In this document: positions 12,128 to 22,123 of the stretch, piece by piece
Position numbering within the stretch: the first letter of the stretch is position 1
Layout of the letters: each line of letters opens with the position of its first letter
Assembly: GCA_025506515.1 (NCBI GenBank)
Contig: CM046453.1
Coordinates: 33,967,190 to 34,031,189, forward strand
Length of the DNA stretch: 64,000 nt
Source: Flaveria trinervia
Lineage: Eukaryota; Streptophyta; Magnoliopsida; Asterales; Asteraceae
Reading direction: 5' to 3'
The notes under the pieces: model-generated
Database searches by the model: none
Told to the model about the DNA's origin: nothing
What the model saw: the letters and a program-made list of their open reading frames with translations, nothing else
Made by a program: the position numbers and the translations under genes

Positions 12128-12925
12128 TGTAAAGATTAATGAAGAGGCTGATGCAGCCTAAACATCTTTAGTCTTTCCTACATGCTGCACAAGTGCATTG
12201 AAGTGGAATGCTTCGGAAGTTTCACATGTGCAACAGAAATACTCTAAGTGTGAAATCTTTCGAAGCCAAGACCAACATCTTCCAAAGCCAAGATGAAGTC
12301 TTCCGAAGCCTCAGAGACAAAGACTTCCCAAGCTTCAAGTTCATGAAGACAGATTTCTTCCGAAGACTTTTAGTAACATGCTTTATCTGATGTACTGTTC
12401 CATAAAGCTAGACACCTTTCTGCTGCAACTCTACAAGTCACCAACTAACATGGTTTGGTGAAAAGGTCCATGCTTTTGGTAACTGTACATTGAGGTCTTG
12501 AGTCTGAAACTTTCTACTTTATGTACTTTATCTTTTTTGTAATAGATAAGGATGTGAGCTATGGCATGTCATAGTCACTAGTCAAAAGGCAATCTGCCTT
12601 TTGACTCTACAATTGATTTTGTGTGTGTCTAGTCAATTATATCTAGCTGGCTTTCAAAGTATAGCCGGCTGTAGGATGGTGTATAAGTATCTCATGTTCT
12701 TGCATCTTTCGAATATCCTTTTGTAACACTTGTAATAGAACATAGAGAAGGCAATATACTGCATTCTTGAAAACCAAACACTTGTGTTCTTTGTGTTCTG
12801 TCTCATATATTACTTGTGTTCTTAGTGTCACCACTTGCTTAATCCAGTTTACTGTTTATCTAAGTTTAGTTTATCTTCCTTTTGTGTTATTGGGTTGTAA
12901 CTCTTCACCCTTCAACGATCCTGCA
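12128..12925 (+). repeat. Copia B 3' LTR
   Basis: Direct-repeat partner of 594-1350, with TG...CA ends. It is about 41 bases longer because of a segment at about 12388-12430 that the 5' copy lacks. It ends at ATCCTGCA, just as the 5' LTR does before its primer site. Confidence 0.87.
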
Positions 12926-13826
12926 TTTCTCCTCAGGTGCAATGGCCCTGTTCAGGCGTATAGACACCCACAAGTCACATGGCCTTCATGCGACCGAGCA
13001 TCATGCGAATGAACCAATGCGGATGAACACTCATGCGAGTGAACACCCAATCGTGCGAATGAACTAAAGCGGATGGGCCCCATGCGAATGGAACTAATGC
13101 GAATGAGAACTTATGCGACTGAACCCTCAGTCGCATGACTCTCCATGCGACTGGCCCCAATCGTGCAAATGAACTCCCATTCGTGTGATTGGACCCCAAT
13201 CGCTCCTCATTCGGCCGTATGGCCTCCAGTCGGTCGCCTAGCCCTAGCTGATGCAGAATGTAGTTCATCCGAACACAATTAGCCATTTTTGACCTCCAAG
13301 CTCATCTAAACCCATTCTAAGCCAAAATCTACCATCCTAAACCTTAGGGTTGCATACCACAACACCATTCAAGCACACACAAGCTCACACACAAGGCTCA
13401 AACGCATCACACACACACATACACATACACAAACGGGTCAAACATGCACACACTCAAAAACACGATTTTTAGATGTTTTCCAGCCCCAAATCATTAAAAA
13501 ACGTTAAAGGAGGGGTCCTAGAACTCACACAAGCAACGACAACGAGTAGAGCTTCGATTTGACTCGCTTCTCAACGATTTTGGCCACTCGAACCAACGCG
13601 AACCAACACTTCTTCCTCTTTTCTTCCTTTCGCTCTTCTCCTCTCTTTTATTACGTGAAATGTTAGTGTGTGGGGAGAGTATTATTGCCCTCTCCCTACA
13701 CATATCACCACATTTCCACTTTCCCTCATTGGCGAGTCTGGTCCCTTGACTTTGGATTTTATTTCTTTTCTTTCTTCTTCAACCACAAAATAGCTAAATA
13801 ACTGGGTGTTACATGTCCTCCTTTAA
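12926..13826 (-). repeat. Gypsy-type LTR fragment with polypurine tract, containing palindromic words
   Basis: Read on the minus strand, a purine tract (TTAAAGGAGGACA, 13814-13826) is followed by TGTAACACCC at 13813. This is the start typical of Ty3/gypsy Tekay-like LTRs and the same start as the LTR at 38478. The fragment runs to the end of copia B, where no clear LTR terminus is seen. No internal coding region of this gypsy element remains, because copia A1 sequence begins at about 13836. Confidence 0.6.
12960..13225 (-). promoter_or_regulatory. Array of ATGCGAATGAAC / TCAGTCG words inside the gypsy LTR fragment
   Basis: At least fifteen half-sites of the form (t/c)GCGA(a/c)TGA or its complement occur, such as ATGCGAATGAAC, CAGTCGCATGACT and CAATCGTGC. 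The vocabulary matches that of copia A LTRs, although this LTR belongs to a different superfamily. The remaining part (13226-13800) is ordinary AT-rich LTR-like sequence with a CA-rich patch near 13375-13450. Confidence 0.6.
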
Positions 13827-13989
13827 TTTTTTTGACATTAGACAGGAGAGACAGGTTCCCAGTCATGTGCCTTTATGCCCCGCTATAAGCAATCCAGGTA
13901 TTTGTAGTGCCACTATAGCAAACACCCTGCACATTCAAAGGAAATGATTAGTTTAGGTTAGGGACCCCAGCCTTAGCTGGCTTGGGTGA

Positions 13990-16465
13990 CCCGGAGGAAT
14001 TACACATCATAAATTCCACCCACTGTCCATTTGAGGGTGAGGGCAGATCATTCTTCTCCTTGTTCTCATTATCAGACACTGGACTTGATTTTGCTTTCCA
14101 TAAGCTAGTTTTGTGTAAGGCCTGTTTGTGTAAACAGATGACTGGCTTACTATTTGAACTTTATGTTCACTAATTCTTTTTGGTGGAGTGATAGTACTCA
14201 TTTTAGAAGATCTTGTTTTAGTATCATAAAGTTCAACTTTCTTTTTTGGTGTCTGATAAAAAGGACAATTAGAATCGATGTGTCCATACTTTCCACAATT
14301 GTAGCATGATCTACTTTCGACATGTTGGTGGAACTGTTTCTGTGGGGAAGTGTGTGACACAGGTGTGACTTTAGTCTGTTTGGGTTTGGACACATGATCT
14401 TTGATTGGATTGTTATTTATTAGTCTACATTTAGCATTCAACAAGATCTCATGTGGTGGTGGAACCACTTTCTAACCCAACCCCTCCCCATTGTTACGTT
14501 CTTTCACTAAATGCTGGACTATGTGTGAAGAACCGGTCCAACGGTGCAGTTTTTGTTTTAAATAGTTGACTTTGACTTCCAAAACCGCTTTTTCTTTCTT
14601 AGTATCTTTTGGGGAGTTTAAATAGAACTTTGTCATTTGCTTGATTAAAAGCAACAACTTCGGTTTCGTTAATTGTTTATTTAAAAGTTCTATTTTCTCT
14701 ATATAACTGTGCTCATTTCGTTTTAAAATCTTATTAGCTTTTATGCATAGTTGTAAGTCATTTACTAAGCTATCATTGTGATGTAATAACCTAGAAAATT
14801 TTGAATCTATGCTTTCTCTAAATTTGGTACATTCATTACAAGCATGACTTTCAAAAAGTTGGTCTTTGGTACTTACCTGTGAAGATTCGATTGAATCAGC
14901 CATCATAGCAGAGTTTGACAGTTTGGGTGCTGGTGATTCTGAACAAGTTGTTCTGAGACCTTCTTCACTCAGGTGATTGACCACATTCACAGTATTTTCA
15001 TTATTTGACATCACTAGTTCTATTGCGATTTCACGTTCGCTTGCAAAGTCGTCATCCAAACCCTCAACACAAGCAATTTTAGAATCTCTTGAAGATACAA
15101 AATGAAAGGTCCAATCATGCCCTTCGTCGTCTTGTGCAGTCGAGGCCTTAGTGTCCTTGCTTGACGAGGTAGCACCACTTGTGGGTTTTTCTTGATGATT
15201 GAAGGTGGAGAAAGGATTACCATTACCTGTCTTCTGGGGCTTAACACATTCACGTTTAAAATGCCCCTTCTCTCCATAGTTAAAGCAGGTAACTTTGGTT
15301 TTATCAAAACCAAAGGTAGTGTCTTTTGTGGCTATCAAGTTCTGTCCAGTCTTTGTCACAAACTTCTTTGCCCTTCGGACAACACTAGCCAACGCCTACA
15401 TGATATCTATTCTTTCGAGTTCAGTTTCATCCACGTGCTCGTAATCTTCATTCGCGAGATGGCAGCTTCTAATCTTCCCCACAACTAGGCCATATTGGAG
15501 TGAACTATCACTGCTAAGAGATCCATATGCTCCTTTGCCACCCCCACAGTAATATTACCGAGATTCTCGGTCTTCAACTTCGTAGAATTTGCTTCAGGTA
15601 CTATATATTGGGTGCAAGATGTCCCTGACGTTTCAGATCCTGAAGTAGTGGCTTGGGAAGGAGCTGCTAAAGTAGACACAAATGTTGTTTGAAGGGGTGA
15701 TCCTGAACTTGTTGGAATGGGAGATGAGTTATACAGTGACGGGTTTTGATCGTATGATCCTTTCTGAGACAGAATGAAATCATTAAATCATCCTCAATTC
15801 TTCCTGTCTAAGCTTCAGAATGAAATCATTAATATCCAACTTTGCAAGCATATCATTTTGTCTCAGATTTGACACAAACGAGACCCACTTCTCTGGCAAC
15901 CTATCTACAAAACTTGATACATTGTCTTCCATGGATGTGGTTACCCCATGAGTGTGCAACTCATTCATCAAGTGCTAGAATCGGTGATGATGTCATCTAG
16001 GCTCTCTTTTCCTATCGAAGAAAAGTTATCAAACTCCTTCAAAGCCTTTGCCTGTAATGCTTTCAACGTTGCATTTTCGTCATACCGTTTTTCTAGAGCC
16101 TCCCATAATTTCTTTGCTTCTTTGTTCTTAGAAAACTGATGGAATATGTCCTTAGGAATTGACTGGGTCAAGAACGCATACACCTTCTTTTCAGCATTGT
16201 ATTTTACTTCTGGCTATCAATCATACCACCCAAGGTATGTTTAACACCATCTGCACCAACCGGCATACTATATCCTGTCTCAACTGATTCCCACAGATTG
16301 GGATCAACTCCATTTAGATATATCTCCAACCTTTGCCTCCATTGTGGGTATCATCTAATGTTATGAGTTTAGGGGGCTTATTGTGATTCCTAATTTCATT
16401 TTCCAAAAGAAAAAGGTTCTTGATCCGTGAGTCCCTTCCGGCAAAGAACGCCAAGTACTAATATT
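13990..16465 (-). pseudogene. gag: Copia A1 gag (degenerate)
   Basis: The minus-strand frames line up with the A2 gag throughout. The N-terminal ...AGRDSRIKNLFLLENEI...NHNKPPKL (about 16365-16440) has lost its ATG. It is followed by QSIPKDIFHQFSKNKEAKKLWE (about 16080-16165), LPEKWVSFVSNLRQND (about 15840-15910) and an uninterrupted stretch at 15392-14472. In knuckle 1 the second Cys is replaced (CFNYGEKGHFKREC, about 15255-15295), so zinc binding there is probably lost. Knuckle 2 (CYNCGKYGHIDSNC, about 14265-14306) is intact. A stop at 14471 interrupts an otherwise continuous frame. A Leu/Lys-rich coiled-coil-prone region lies between the knuckles. Confidence 0.85.
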
Positions 16466-16484
16466 CCAACTCTATGAACTTTAA

Positions 16485-16765
16485 ACTTCAAACTGATACA
16501 TATTCATTCGTGTGAATGGAGAGGTACGAATGGGTTAATCGTGCGATTGAACAAATGTGAATGAATCAATCGTGCGATTAGACTAGTCTGGATGAACAGC
16601 CGTGCGATTGGAAAAATGCGGTTGGACAATGCGAATGAGATCGTTAAGTCGTATGAATGAATGGGCGACCGAGTTCAATCGTGCGATTGGGAGGTGCGAT
16701 TGAGTTCAGTCTTGCGATTTAGTTCAGTCGTGCGATTGAGTCAATCGTGTGTTTGAAGGTTGCTG
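16485..16765 (-). promoter_or_regulatory. Copia A1 leader palindromic word array
   Basis: A dense array of CAATCGTGCGATTG-type sites (TCG-nn-CGA core with AAT/GTC/TTC arms) lies between the primer site and gag, at the position where A2 has its own array (48285-48515). The remaining leader (16766-16969) shows nothing recognisable. Confidence 0.7.
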
Positions 16766-16969
16766 GTTTGAAAATTCAAAGGTTTTTGGTTCTTTGACAC
16801 AAAAATACGATTTTTCACGAACCCTAATCTGCCGTAAGCCAAAAAAACGTAAACTTTTGGACATGGAGACATCGAAAGCATTGTTTTACTAAAAAATATG
16901 GTGTTTTTGAATGAAAAACATGATTTTTACACCGAAACCGATCGAATTACACGAAAATCAAGAGCCACG

Positions 16970-16981
16970 TCTCTGATACCA
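16970..16981 (-). other. Copia A1 primer binding site
   Basis: The minus strand reads TGGTATCAGAGA next to the LTR end, one base away from the usual initiator tRNA-Met complement. Confidence 0.85.
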
Positions 16982-16983
16982 CT

Positions 16984-17717
16984 TCTTAGGACTGTGTGCG
17001 TACTAAGTACTAACTGATTCAGCGTGTCTACTAGATCAAATAGTGCGAAATCCTATTTGATTTGCGATCCAATCAAGGAGAACATAATTCAGATCAATCT
17101 AACGATTAAAGAAACATTACGAACGATTAGAACACGATCAACTATGATCTATGAACATGGAGCAAGTTTTCTTGAGTCTCTGGATGGCTAGTGTACGATT
17201 ATGTGCGTAGGTATTTGAATTGTTACGTTTTTCCACAAATTAGGTGTTATTTATAGGTTAGGATCTTCCAATTGTACGACTGAACCATTAGCACGGTTCA
17301 GTCGTGTGACTGAATCATGTGATTTATCCATCCGCACGACTGAAGGTCTAGTCGTGCGACTGAGTCAATCTTATTTCTCAATCGGGCGATTGATCCAGTC
17401 TCTTGGTTCAGTCGTGTGACTGGTCCATTAGCATGAAATGTTCATGCATATGGTCCATTAGCATGGTCCATCGCACGAATACTTCATACGATTAAGTTTA
17501 GACACATTTCACAACCATTCTTGAATTACATATATGTAAGACATGATAGACATTATAGTTAATTCAATATGTGTTATTACACAATAAACAATGAAATACT
17601 AAACATTATAAGCATCAACCACATATTGTATTTCATTCATACCTATTGAATTACATATATGTAAGACATGATAGACATTTATATTAAGCTCCTAAACTAG
17701 GTACATATGTATCAACA
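16984..17717 (-). repeat. Copia A1 5' LTR
   Basis: 734 bp, very similar to 48740-49472 (for example the CTAGATCAAATAGTGCGAAATC block and the ATGTATCAACA end). The inner terminus has mutated (TCTTAGG instead of TGTTGGG). Palindromic words fill 17265-17480, directly upstream, in the minus direction, of a TATAAATA box at 17248-17255. The following bases (tttga, 17718-17722) would be the target duplication, but the partner end is lost. Confidence 0.88.
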
Positions 17718-17829
17718 TTTGATAAGTTTAAAAGAGGTGAAATTCCTACTTTTTAGCCAGTCAGGGTTATGAAAGAAAAGATAAATCAGAAATCACCTAA
17801 TCATCAAGTACCAACAACAACAACACAAC

Positions 17830-18240
17830 TTACTCATGTCAATCAAGATCCATTGGAAGCAGATCTGTGTATACGAGACTAGAAAAGCTCAGATGATGAA
17901 TCAATCACAGAGGAGCGTGTTGGTTCCTCACAGATCAAGATATCTCCTCATATTGTCAAGTCTCAAAAGATTTCAAAAGCTGAATCACGACCTATACGGA
18001 TCTTATCTCCAACTGCAAAACAACCTAGTCCATCAGTAAAGATCTCATTCACTATTAAGCACAGGAAATGCCAAAACAAGCAAGAATCTGCTACAAGCTC
18101 AAAGCAATTCTCATCTCCACATGCACCACACGGTTCAGTCAAGCATCAAAACCCTTTCAAGGCTTGTTTTGAGTGTGGAAAAGAAGGTCATATGGTAAGG
18201 AGATGTCCTCAAACTTGCTTTGAATGGTAAAGGAAAAGGA
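17830..18240 (+). pseudogene. gag: Copia D gag remnant with one zinc knuckle
   Basis: The only clear motif is an intact CCHC knuckle, CFECGKEGHMVRRC (about 18166-18207), inside a basic, Gln/Ser-rich frame broken by stops. It is the remains of the second half of a gag. Confidence 0.6.
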
Positions 18241-18930
18241 AATTGCTTCTACGAATGTAAGTCTACAAATATTGTTCTAGACGGTAAAGGCAGCACGGGT
18301 TGCTTCTCTGGTTCAAAAGGTAAAAAGCAAACATCTTTGAATGTTGGATGAAAAACCAACCATCTAAACCTTTTCATGTGAAGTCGGTTTCACATGATAC
18401 AAAGATGAAAATGACCAAAGGTTCAAAACCAAATTCTTTTCCTTCCGGTCTTAAACAGAAAATGATCCAAATTTAATTCATTCAAATCCAAATTAATTAA
18501 ACCGAAACAAATTTGAAAAATTGAAAAGAAGGATATAGATACCCAGATTGTTTAAATGGTTGTGTGCAAAAATAGGTTTATTGTATTGATGAAAAAGGAA
18601 CTTCCAGGACTATGATGGCCTGGTTCTCACTTCAAACTAATCTGTTAATGAGTGCAGGAACAATTCAGGAGGACTGTTAGTAATCCGGTTTACTGAAAAA
18701 GATTTTTCCTAATTCAAATTAGAGGCGGAAGAAACAGGTTAAGTTACGGTATTTTATTCACAATCTTGATTTTTATCTACACTATCACCATTCTCACCTT
18801 ACAATCACTGCATATTTCTTGAGAATTCATGTCTATTTTTATGCAGTTTTATAAAAACAAAACTAAAAAATAAAAAAAATAATATAAAAATTAAAAAAAA
18901 AACAAAATAGGTTTTCAAAAATAAAAATTT

Positions 18931-18940
18931 AGGGGGAGAG
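18931..18940 (+). other. Internal polypurine tract in copia D
   Basis: AGGGGGAGAG lies far upstream of the terminal tract at 20509. The same tract is found after pol in A3 (56507 and 59508), which suggests an internal second plus-strand primer site or a conserved spacer motif. Confidence 0.5.
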
Positions 18941-19369
18941 TATAGTAAATAAAAATGAAAAGAGAACTAGGAACTTGATTCGAGATGATTAAGAAATGAT
19001 TGTATATCTTCTTGAAATGCTTGTTCTTGCATGACTTGCACTTTAAAATAAAAAATGGTAGTTACTAATGTTGTTATTTGATTTACATCTTCTTTTTTAA
19101 TTGAAAGTGAAAGAAAATGAAACACATACTTTAATGAAATGCTTGGTAGACTCAGCTTGAAGAATAGAGTAGACAGCAGCATAATGATTTAAATTAGAAT
19201 ATATGCTTAAGGATGTCTAGATTTACGGAATCATTTTGGCCTGCATGAAAACTGAGTCCCGAAAAAAATTGGATTGACAATTGATCTTTCACCCACCATG
19301 ATACAAATCATATAAGCCATATCTTTGAGCCATGATTAGTGTATTTATGTGTCTTGTCTTTGTCCTAAT

Positions 19370-19501
19370 CTCCGTTGTTGTATGATAGTACTGACCTGGA
19401 TTGATGATCTCCTTTGTTGTACGATAGTACTGACCTGTAGCTCTCATCGACACATTATTAAATGGTCATCTCCATTGTTATACGTGAGTATAGACCTAGA
19501 G
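19370..19501 (+). ncRNA. Three copies of a conserved 32-nt hairpin (copia D)
   Basis: Copies at 19370-19401, 19409-19440 and 19470-19501. Each reads outer arm, 6 nt, inner arm, 4-nt loop, inner arm, 6 nt, outer arm. Outer arms are CTCC with GGAT, GTAG or AGAG. Inner arms are GTAT/GTAC, GTAC/GTAC and ATAC/GTAT. The inner stem always pairs (one G-U), although its bases change. Homologous copies exist in copia C and A3. It could be an RNA structure or a DNA cruciform. Confidence 0.55.
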
Positions 19502-20508
19502 CTCTCACCATTTTGGTCTAAGTTATGTCAAACCATCTAAATGATTAACTCATCACAAAATGCAATATTCTATTGATAATCACTTACACACTAATGCACA
19601 AGTCTTGCTCATTAAGATCGTATCAAAATTCAAGAAATCCAGAGGTTGGGTGAGGGTTTTTGCCAAATGATTGTGGGGTCCTTGCATTCTAAAGCTTTTA
19701 ATCGAACCTTAACGAATCATCTTCTGCTTATTAAAAAAGATAGAGTATGGGTTTAAGTGGACAAACATATGAGCAATCATGATTAATCTGTTGAGAATTT
19801 CAAAATCATTCAAAGACTGTGATTAGATTTAGTTACCAGTGTGATCTTATTGCTTGTCGATGATTAAATTCATCTTTGTGCTAAAGTATATCTTGAGGAT
19901 GTGATCTCATGAACGATACAGTTCTCGGTTATAAAATAATAATAATAGATGAAAAAAAGTTATATTAAATATATATAATAAAAATAAAAAAAATTAAAAA
20001 TTATAACAAAATTTCATTTCAATTTCCTTTAGGTCTTCCATATTATACTCATACAATTTTATCATTTTTCATGCATTTCATAGAAATTGCGCACAAACGA
20101 ACATGGGTTCGCTTGTTTTTCACAAACAGATAAACACGAGTTTATTTCATTAAAATGAAATGAACTAATTAGAAATGTCAAGATTGTGTTTCAGATTTTT
20201 GCTGAAAGTGATGGCCAATCATTAGCTGAGTAGTGTACATGATCAGAGAACATATTCCTCAAGTTTGCAGAAGATACTAAGCTAGGAATTCTCCTCCTAC
20301 ATCTTCTGAAGCACTCGAGATTAGAGATTGGGAAAGCTGTTCTAATATCTTTATAAAGAATGCACTCGAAAATGGGGAGCATATAAATAGGCAGAGCTTA
20401 TGAGATGAATATATTTCTCATCAAATTCATAAAGCTTCAATTTGAAGATCTTTCTAATGTTGACTTCTTGGTGCTGATTTCATTTGAAGACATTGATAAT
20501 GATTGACT

Positions 20509-20520
20509 AAGGGGGAGTAT
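20509..20520 (+). other. Copia D polypurine tract
   Basis: AAGGGGGAGTAT immediately precedes the LTR start TGTTGGAG at 20521. Confidence 0.8.
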
Positions 20521-21002
20521 TGTTGGAGCTGTACAAGATAGTCTATATTATTAACACAGTCAAAGTGAACAAAAGTCAATGTCATGGTCAAAGTCAACGG
20601 AAAAGTCAAACCGAAGATGTTCAATATGAAGAACCAAGACGAGACGTTGAAGATTTAGATGACTAGGAGTTTTATTGTAATAAATATATTTTGTGTGAAC
20701 AAAATATATTTTATCTTGTTTTAAGTCATTTTTATGATTATTATGTAATTACGCATTAATTAGTCTAAGTCTAGGGAGTTAAGTGCAATTAGTGAATGTT
20801 AGTCAAGACTATAAATAGGATAATTATCGTTAGTGTTGGTTGATGGTTGAATGATCAATAGATTGAGGGATTACTTGTAAACATATTTTGCAATCTAATT
20901 GAAGATCTAAGGGGTTTTAATTATGATTAATAAATTTTGATCTATAATCTTCATGATTTGATTCAAGTGTAATTATCCTGGAGTTACAATTATTGAAGAT
21001 CA
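20521..21002 (+). repeat. Copia D 3' LTR
   Basis: 482 bp beginning TGTTGGAGC right after a purine tract and ending ...GATCA where the copia C LTR begins. It has a TATAAATA box at 20810-20817. Its partner 5' LTR is not in the window. It cannot be part of the copia C LTR, because the C 3' LTR (32506) starts at the sequence found here at 21003. Confidence 0.72.
20558..20609 (+). promoter_or_regulatory. Cluster of five W-box cores in the copia D LTR
   Basis: RGTCAA, the complement of the WRKY-binding W-box TTGACY, occurs at 20558, 20574, 20586, 20592 and 20604, about 200-250 bases upstream of the TATAAATA box. Clustered W-boxes are a known mark of defence- or wound-inducible plant promoters. Confidence 0.6.
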
Positions 21003-21489
21003 TGTATAGGTTGGACTCACCTTAGTTTAGAATGCTTACTTTTGATTGTAATAGGTCTTTTGTTAGTTTCCTTTTGTTTGTAGTTAGATTTATGTTATAT
21101 TGCAGTCCAGCACAGTTAGCTGATTCAGTTCGGTCGGCGAAACTACTATTTCTGTCAGGCGAAACTACAGTTTCGGCAGAACAGTTTCTTGACAGCGAAA
21201 CTGTCTGCAAAACTAAGACTGCTATATATGGATTTTGATCATTCTGATTGTGGATAAGCTTGCAAAACCCTAATAGTTAATCCTTGTTGCAAGTTACCAT
21301 TTATAAGTAGTTTTTACACAGAAATATCATTGTACTTTGATGTTATTGAATGTTATGATCTTCATTGTCTTATATTGAATGAGTTGTTATTGTATTCAAA
21401 CTTCTTTGTTCATCTTGTTTAGTTTCTTTGTTTGATATTGAACGATTCTTTATCTCATTTGCACTGTAAAACGATCAAATGGACCAACA
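21003..21489 (+). repeat. Copia C 5' LTR
   Basis: Starts TGTATAGGTTGGACTCACC and ends ATGGACCAACA, as does 32506-33022. CGAAACT/AGTTTCG words occupy about 21120-21205, immediately followed by a TATA box (TATATAT, 21223-21229). This copy lacks about 30 bases of palindromic sequence that the 3' LTR has at about 32615-32645. Confidence 0.88.
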
Positions 21490-21492
21490 ATA

Positions 21493-21504
21493 TGGTATAA
21501 GAGC
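21493..21504 (+). other. Copia C primer binding site
   Basis: TGGTATAAGAGC, one base different from the common initiator tRNA-Met complement, three bases after the LTR end. Confidence 0.85.
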
Positions 21505-21714
21505 TTTAGTGCTCTTGATTTGTTTAGTTTTTTGTTGTTTTAGTTCAATATCAAGTTTCCAATAATTTTTAGTTCAATATAGTGTGTTTTTTACATGGAA
21601 ATTGATTGGGTTTTGCTAGTTTTTGGTTGTGCAAGCTCTGCTAATCATCATATCTCAAAATCATTGAGTTTTTCATGATTTCAGATTGATTTTGGGTTGA
21701 AAAAGGGTTCAAGG

Positions 21715-22123
21715 TTCGTCCAGCGAAACTAGTGTTCTTTCAACGAAACTGTGAAGTTCTTTCTGTGAAACTACTGGTGTTATCCCTATTGAAATTGCTT
21801 CTTCTAGTTCTGCAAAACTAGTCTCTTTGAATGAAAGTTCACAAGTGCTTGTGAAAGTTTAATAAGCGAAATTTCTACCGAAAGTAATATTGAACGAAAG
21901 TTCAAGCTTGTTTCGTGCGAACTTATGACTGAAACTAAGCCTTTTTGTGACATTCAACTAGCGAAACTGCTATCGAAATTGTCAGCGAAATTACACAACT
22001 CAGCGAAATTAGCCTTCTCTGCGAAATTGTGTGCGAATTTACTTACCTTCTGCGAAACTACTGAATTTTCAATGAAATTGCCTCTTCTCTTGCCGAAACT
22101 ACATCAATCCTAGCGAAACTACC
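21715..22123 (+). promoter_or_regulatory. Copia C leader array of GCGAAACT words
   Basis: About twenty GCGAAACT or GCGAAATT half-sites and their variants precede the gag ATG (for example near 21720, 21958, 21985, 22002, 22050, 22093 and 22112). Most are in the same orientation, unlike the paired palindromes in the LTR. 21505-21715 is otherwise plain T-rich leader. Confidence 0.7.

Larger units (their letters stand above)
594..12925 (+). mobile_element. Copia B: near-complete 12.3 kb Sirevirus-like retrotransposon with ORF3
   Basis: Two related direct LTRs (594-1350 and 12128-12925) enclose a primer site, a degenerate gag with two zinc knuckles, a pol in the copia order (protease, integrase, RT, RNase H), a non-coding spacer full of CTTC-n-GAAG words, an accessory ORF3 of about 3.8 kb and a polypurine tract. 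Integrase before RT marks it as Ty1/copia. The length and the extra ORF after pol fit Sirevirus-type elements. All three reading frames are broken, so it is non-autonomous. The five bases flanking the two ends (aacct and tttct) do not match, so one flank has probably been rearranged. Confidence 0.88.
13836..17717 (-). mobile_element. Copia A1: truncated copy (5' LTR, leader, gag, start of protease)
   Basis: Read on the minus strand: 5' LTR (17717 to 16984), primer site, word-rich leader, gag, then loss of everything after the start of the protease. It parallels A2: 13836-13900 matches 45320-45385 around the protease start. The LTR outer end is ATGTATCAACA, exactly as in A2. The 3' end was lost where it meets the gypsy fragment at about 13826-13836. 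Confidence 0.85.
17718..21002 (+). mobile_element. Copia D: pol-less remnant related to copia C, with its 3' LTR
   Basis: Contains a gag zinc-knuckle remnant (about 18160-18240), then jumps to post-pol sequence. From about 18920 to 19950 it runs parallel to 28310-29110 of copia C (shared TTGTATATCTTCT, TGACTTGCACTTTAAA-like and GATCGTATCAAAATTCA blocks). It ends with a purine tract and an LTR. Protease through RNase H are missing, so a large internal deletion lies between about 18240 and 18900. 18240-18900 and 19950-20500 show no recognisable coding or repeat structure, apart from A-rich runs at 18860-18930 and 19930-20000. Confidence 0.7.

Noticed and set aside
12960..13225. Repeat arrays as a CRISPR array
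   Set aside because: The genome is a plant; the words are degenerate, irregularly spaced, palindromic and tied to LTRs and leaders, with no uniform spacers or cas genes.
17836..18039. 67-codon frame as a small gene
   Set aside because: It lies in the copia D gag remnant just upstream of the zinc knuckle, in another frame, with no recognisable motif.
20521..21489. A single 969-bp LTR for copia C
   Set aside because: The 3' LTR at 32506 matches only from 21003 onward, and a purine tract precedes 20521, so two LTRs are joined.
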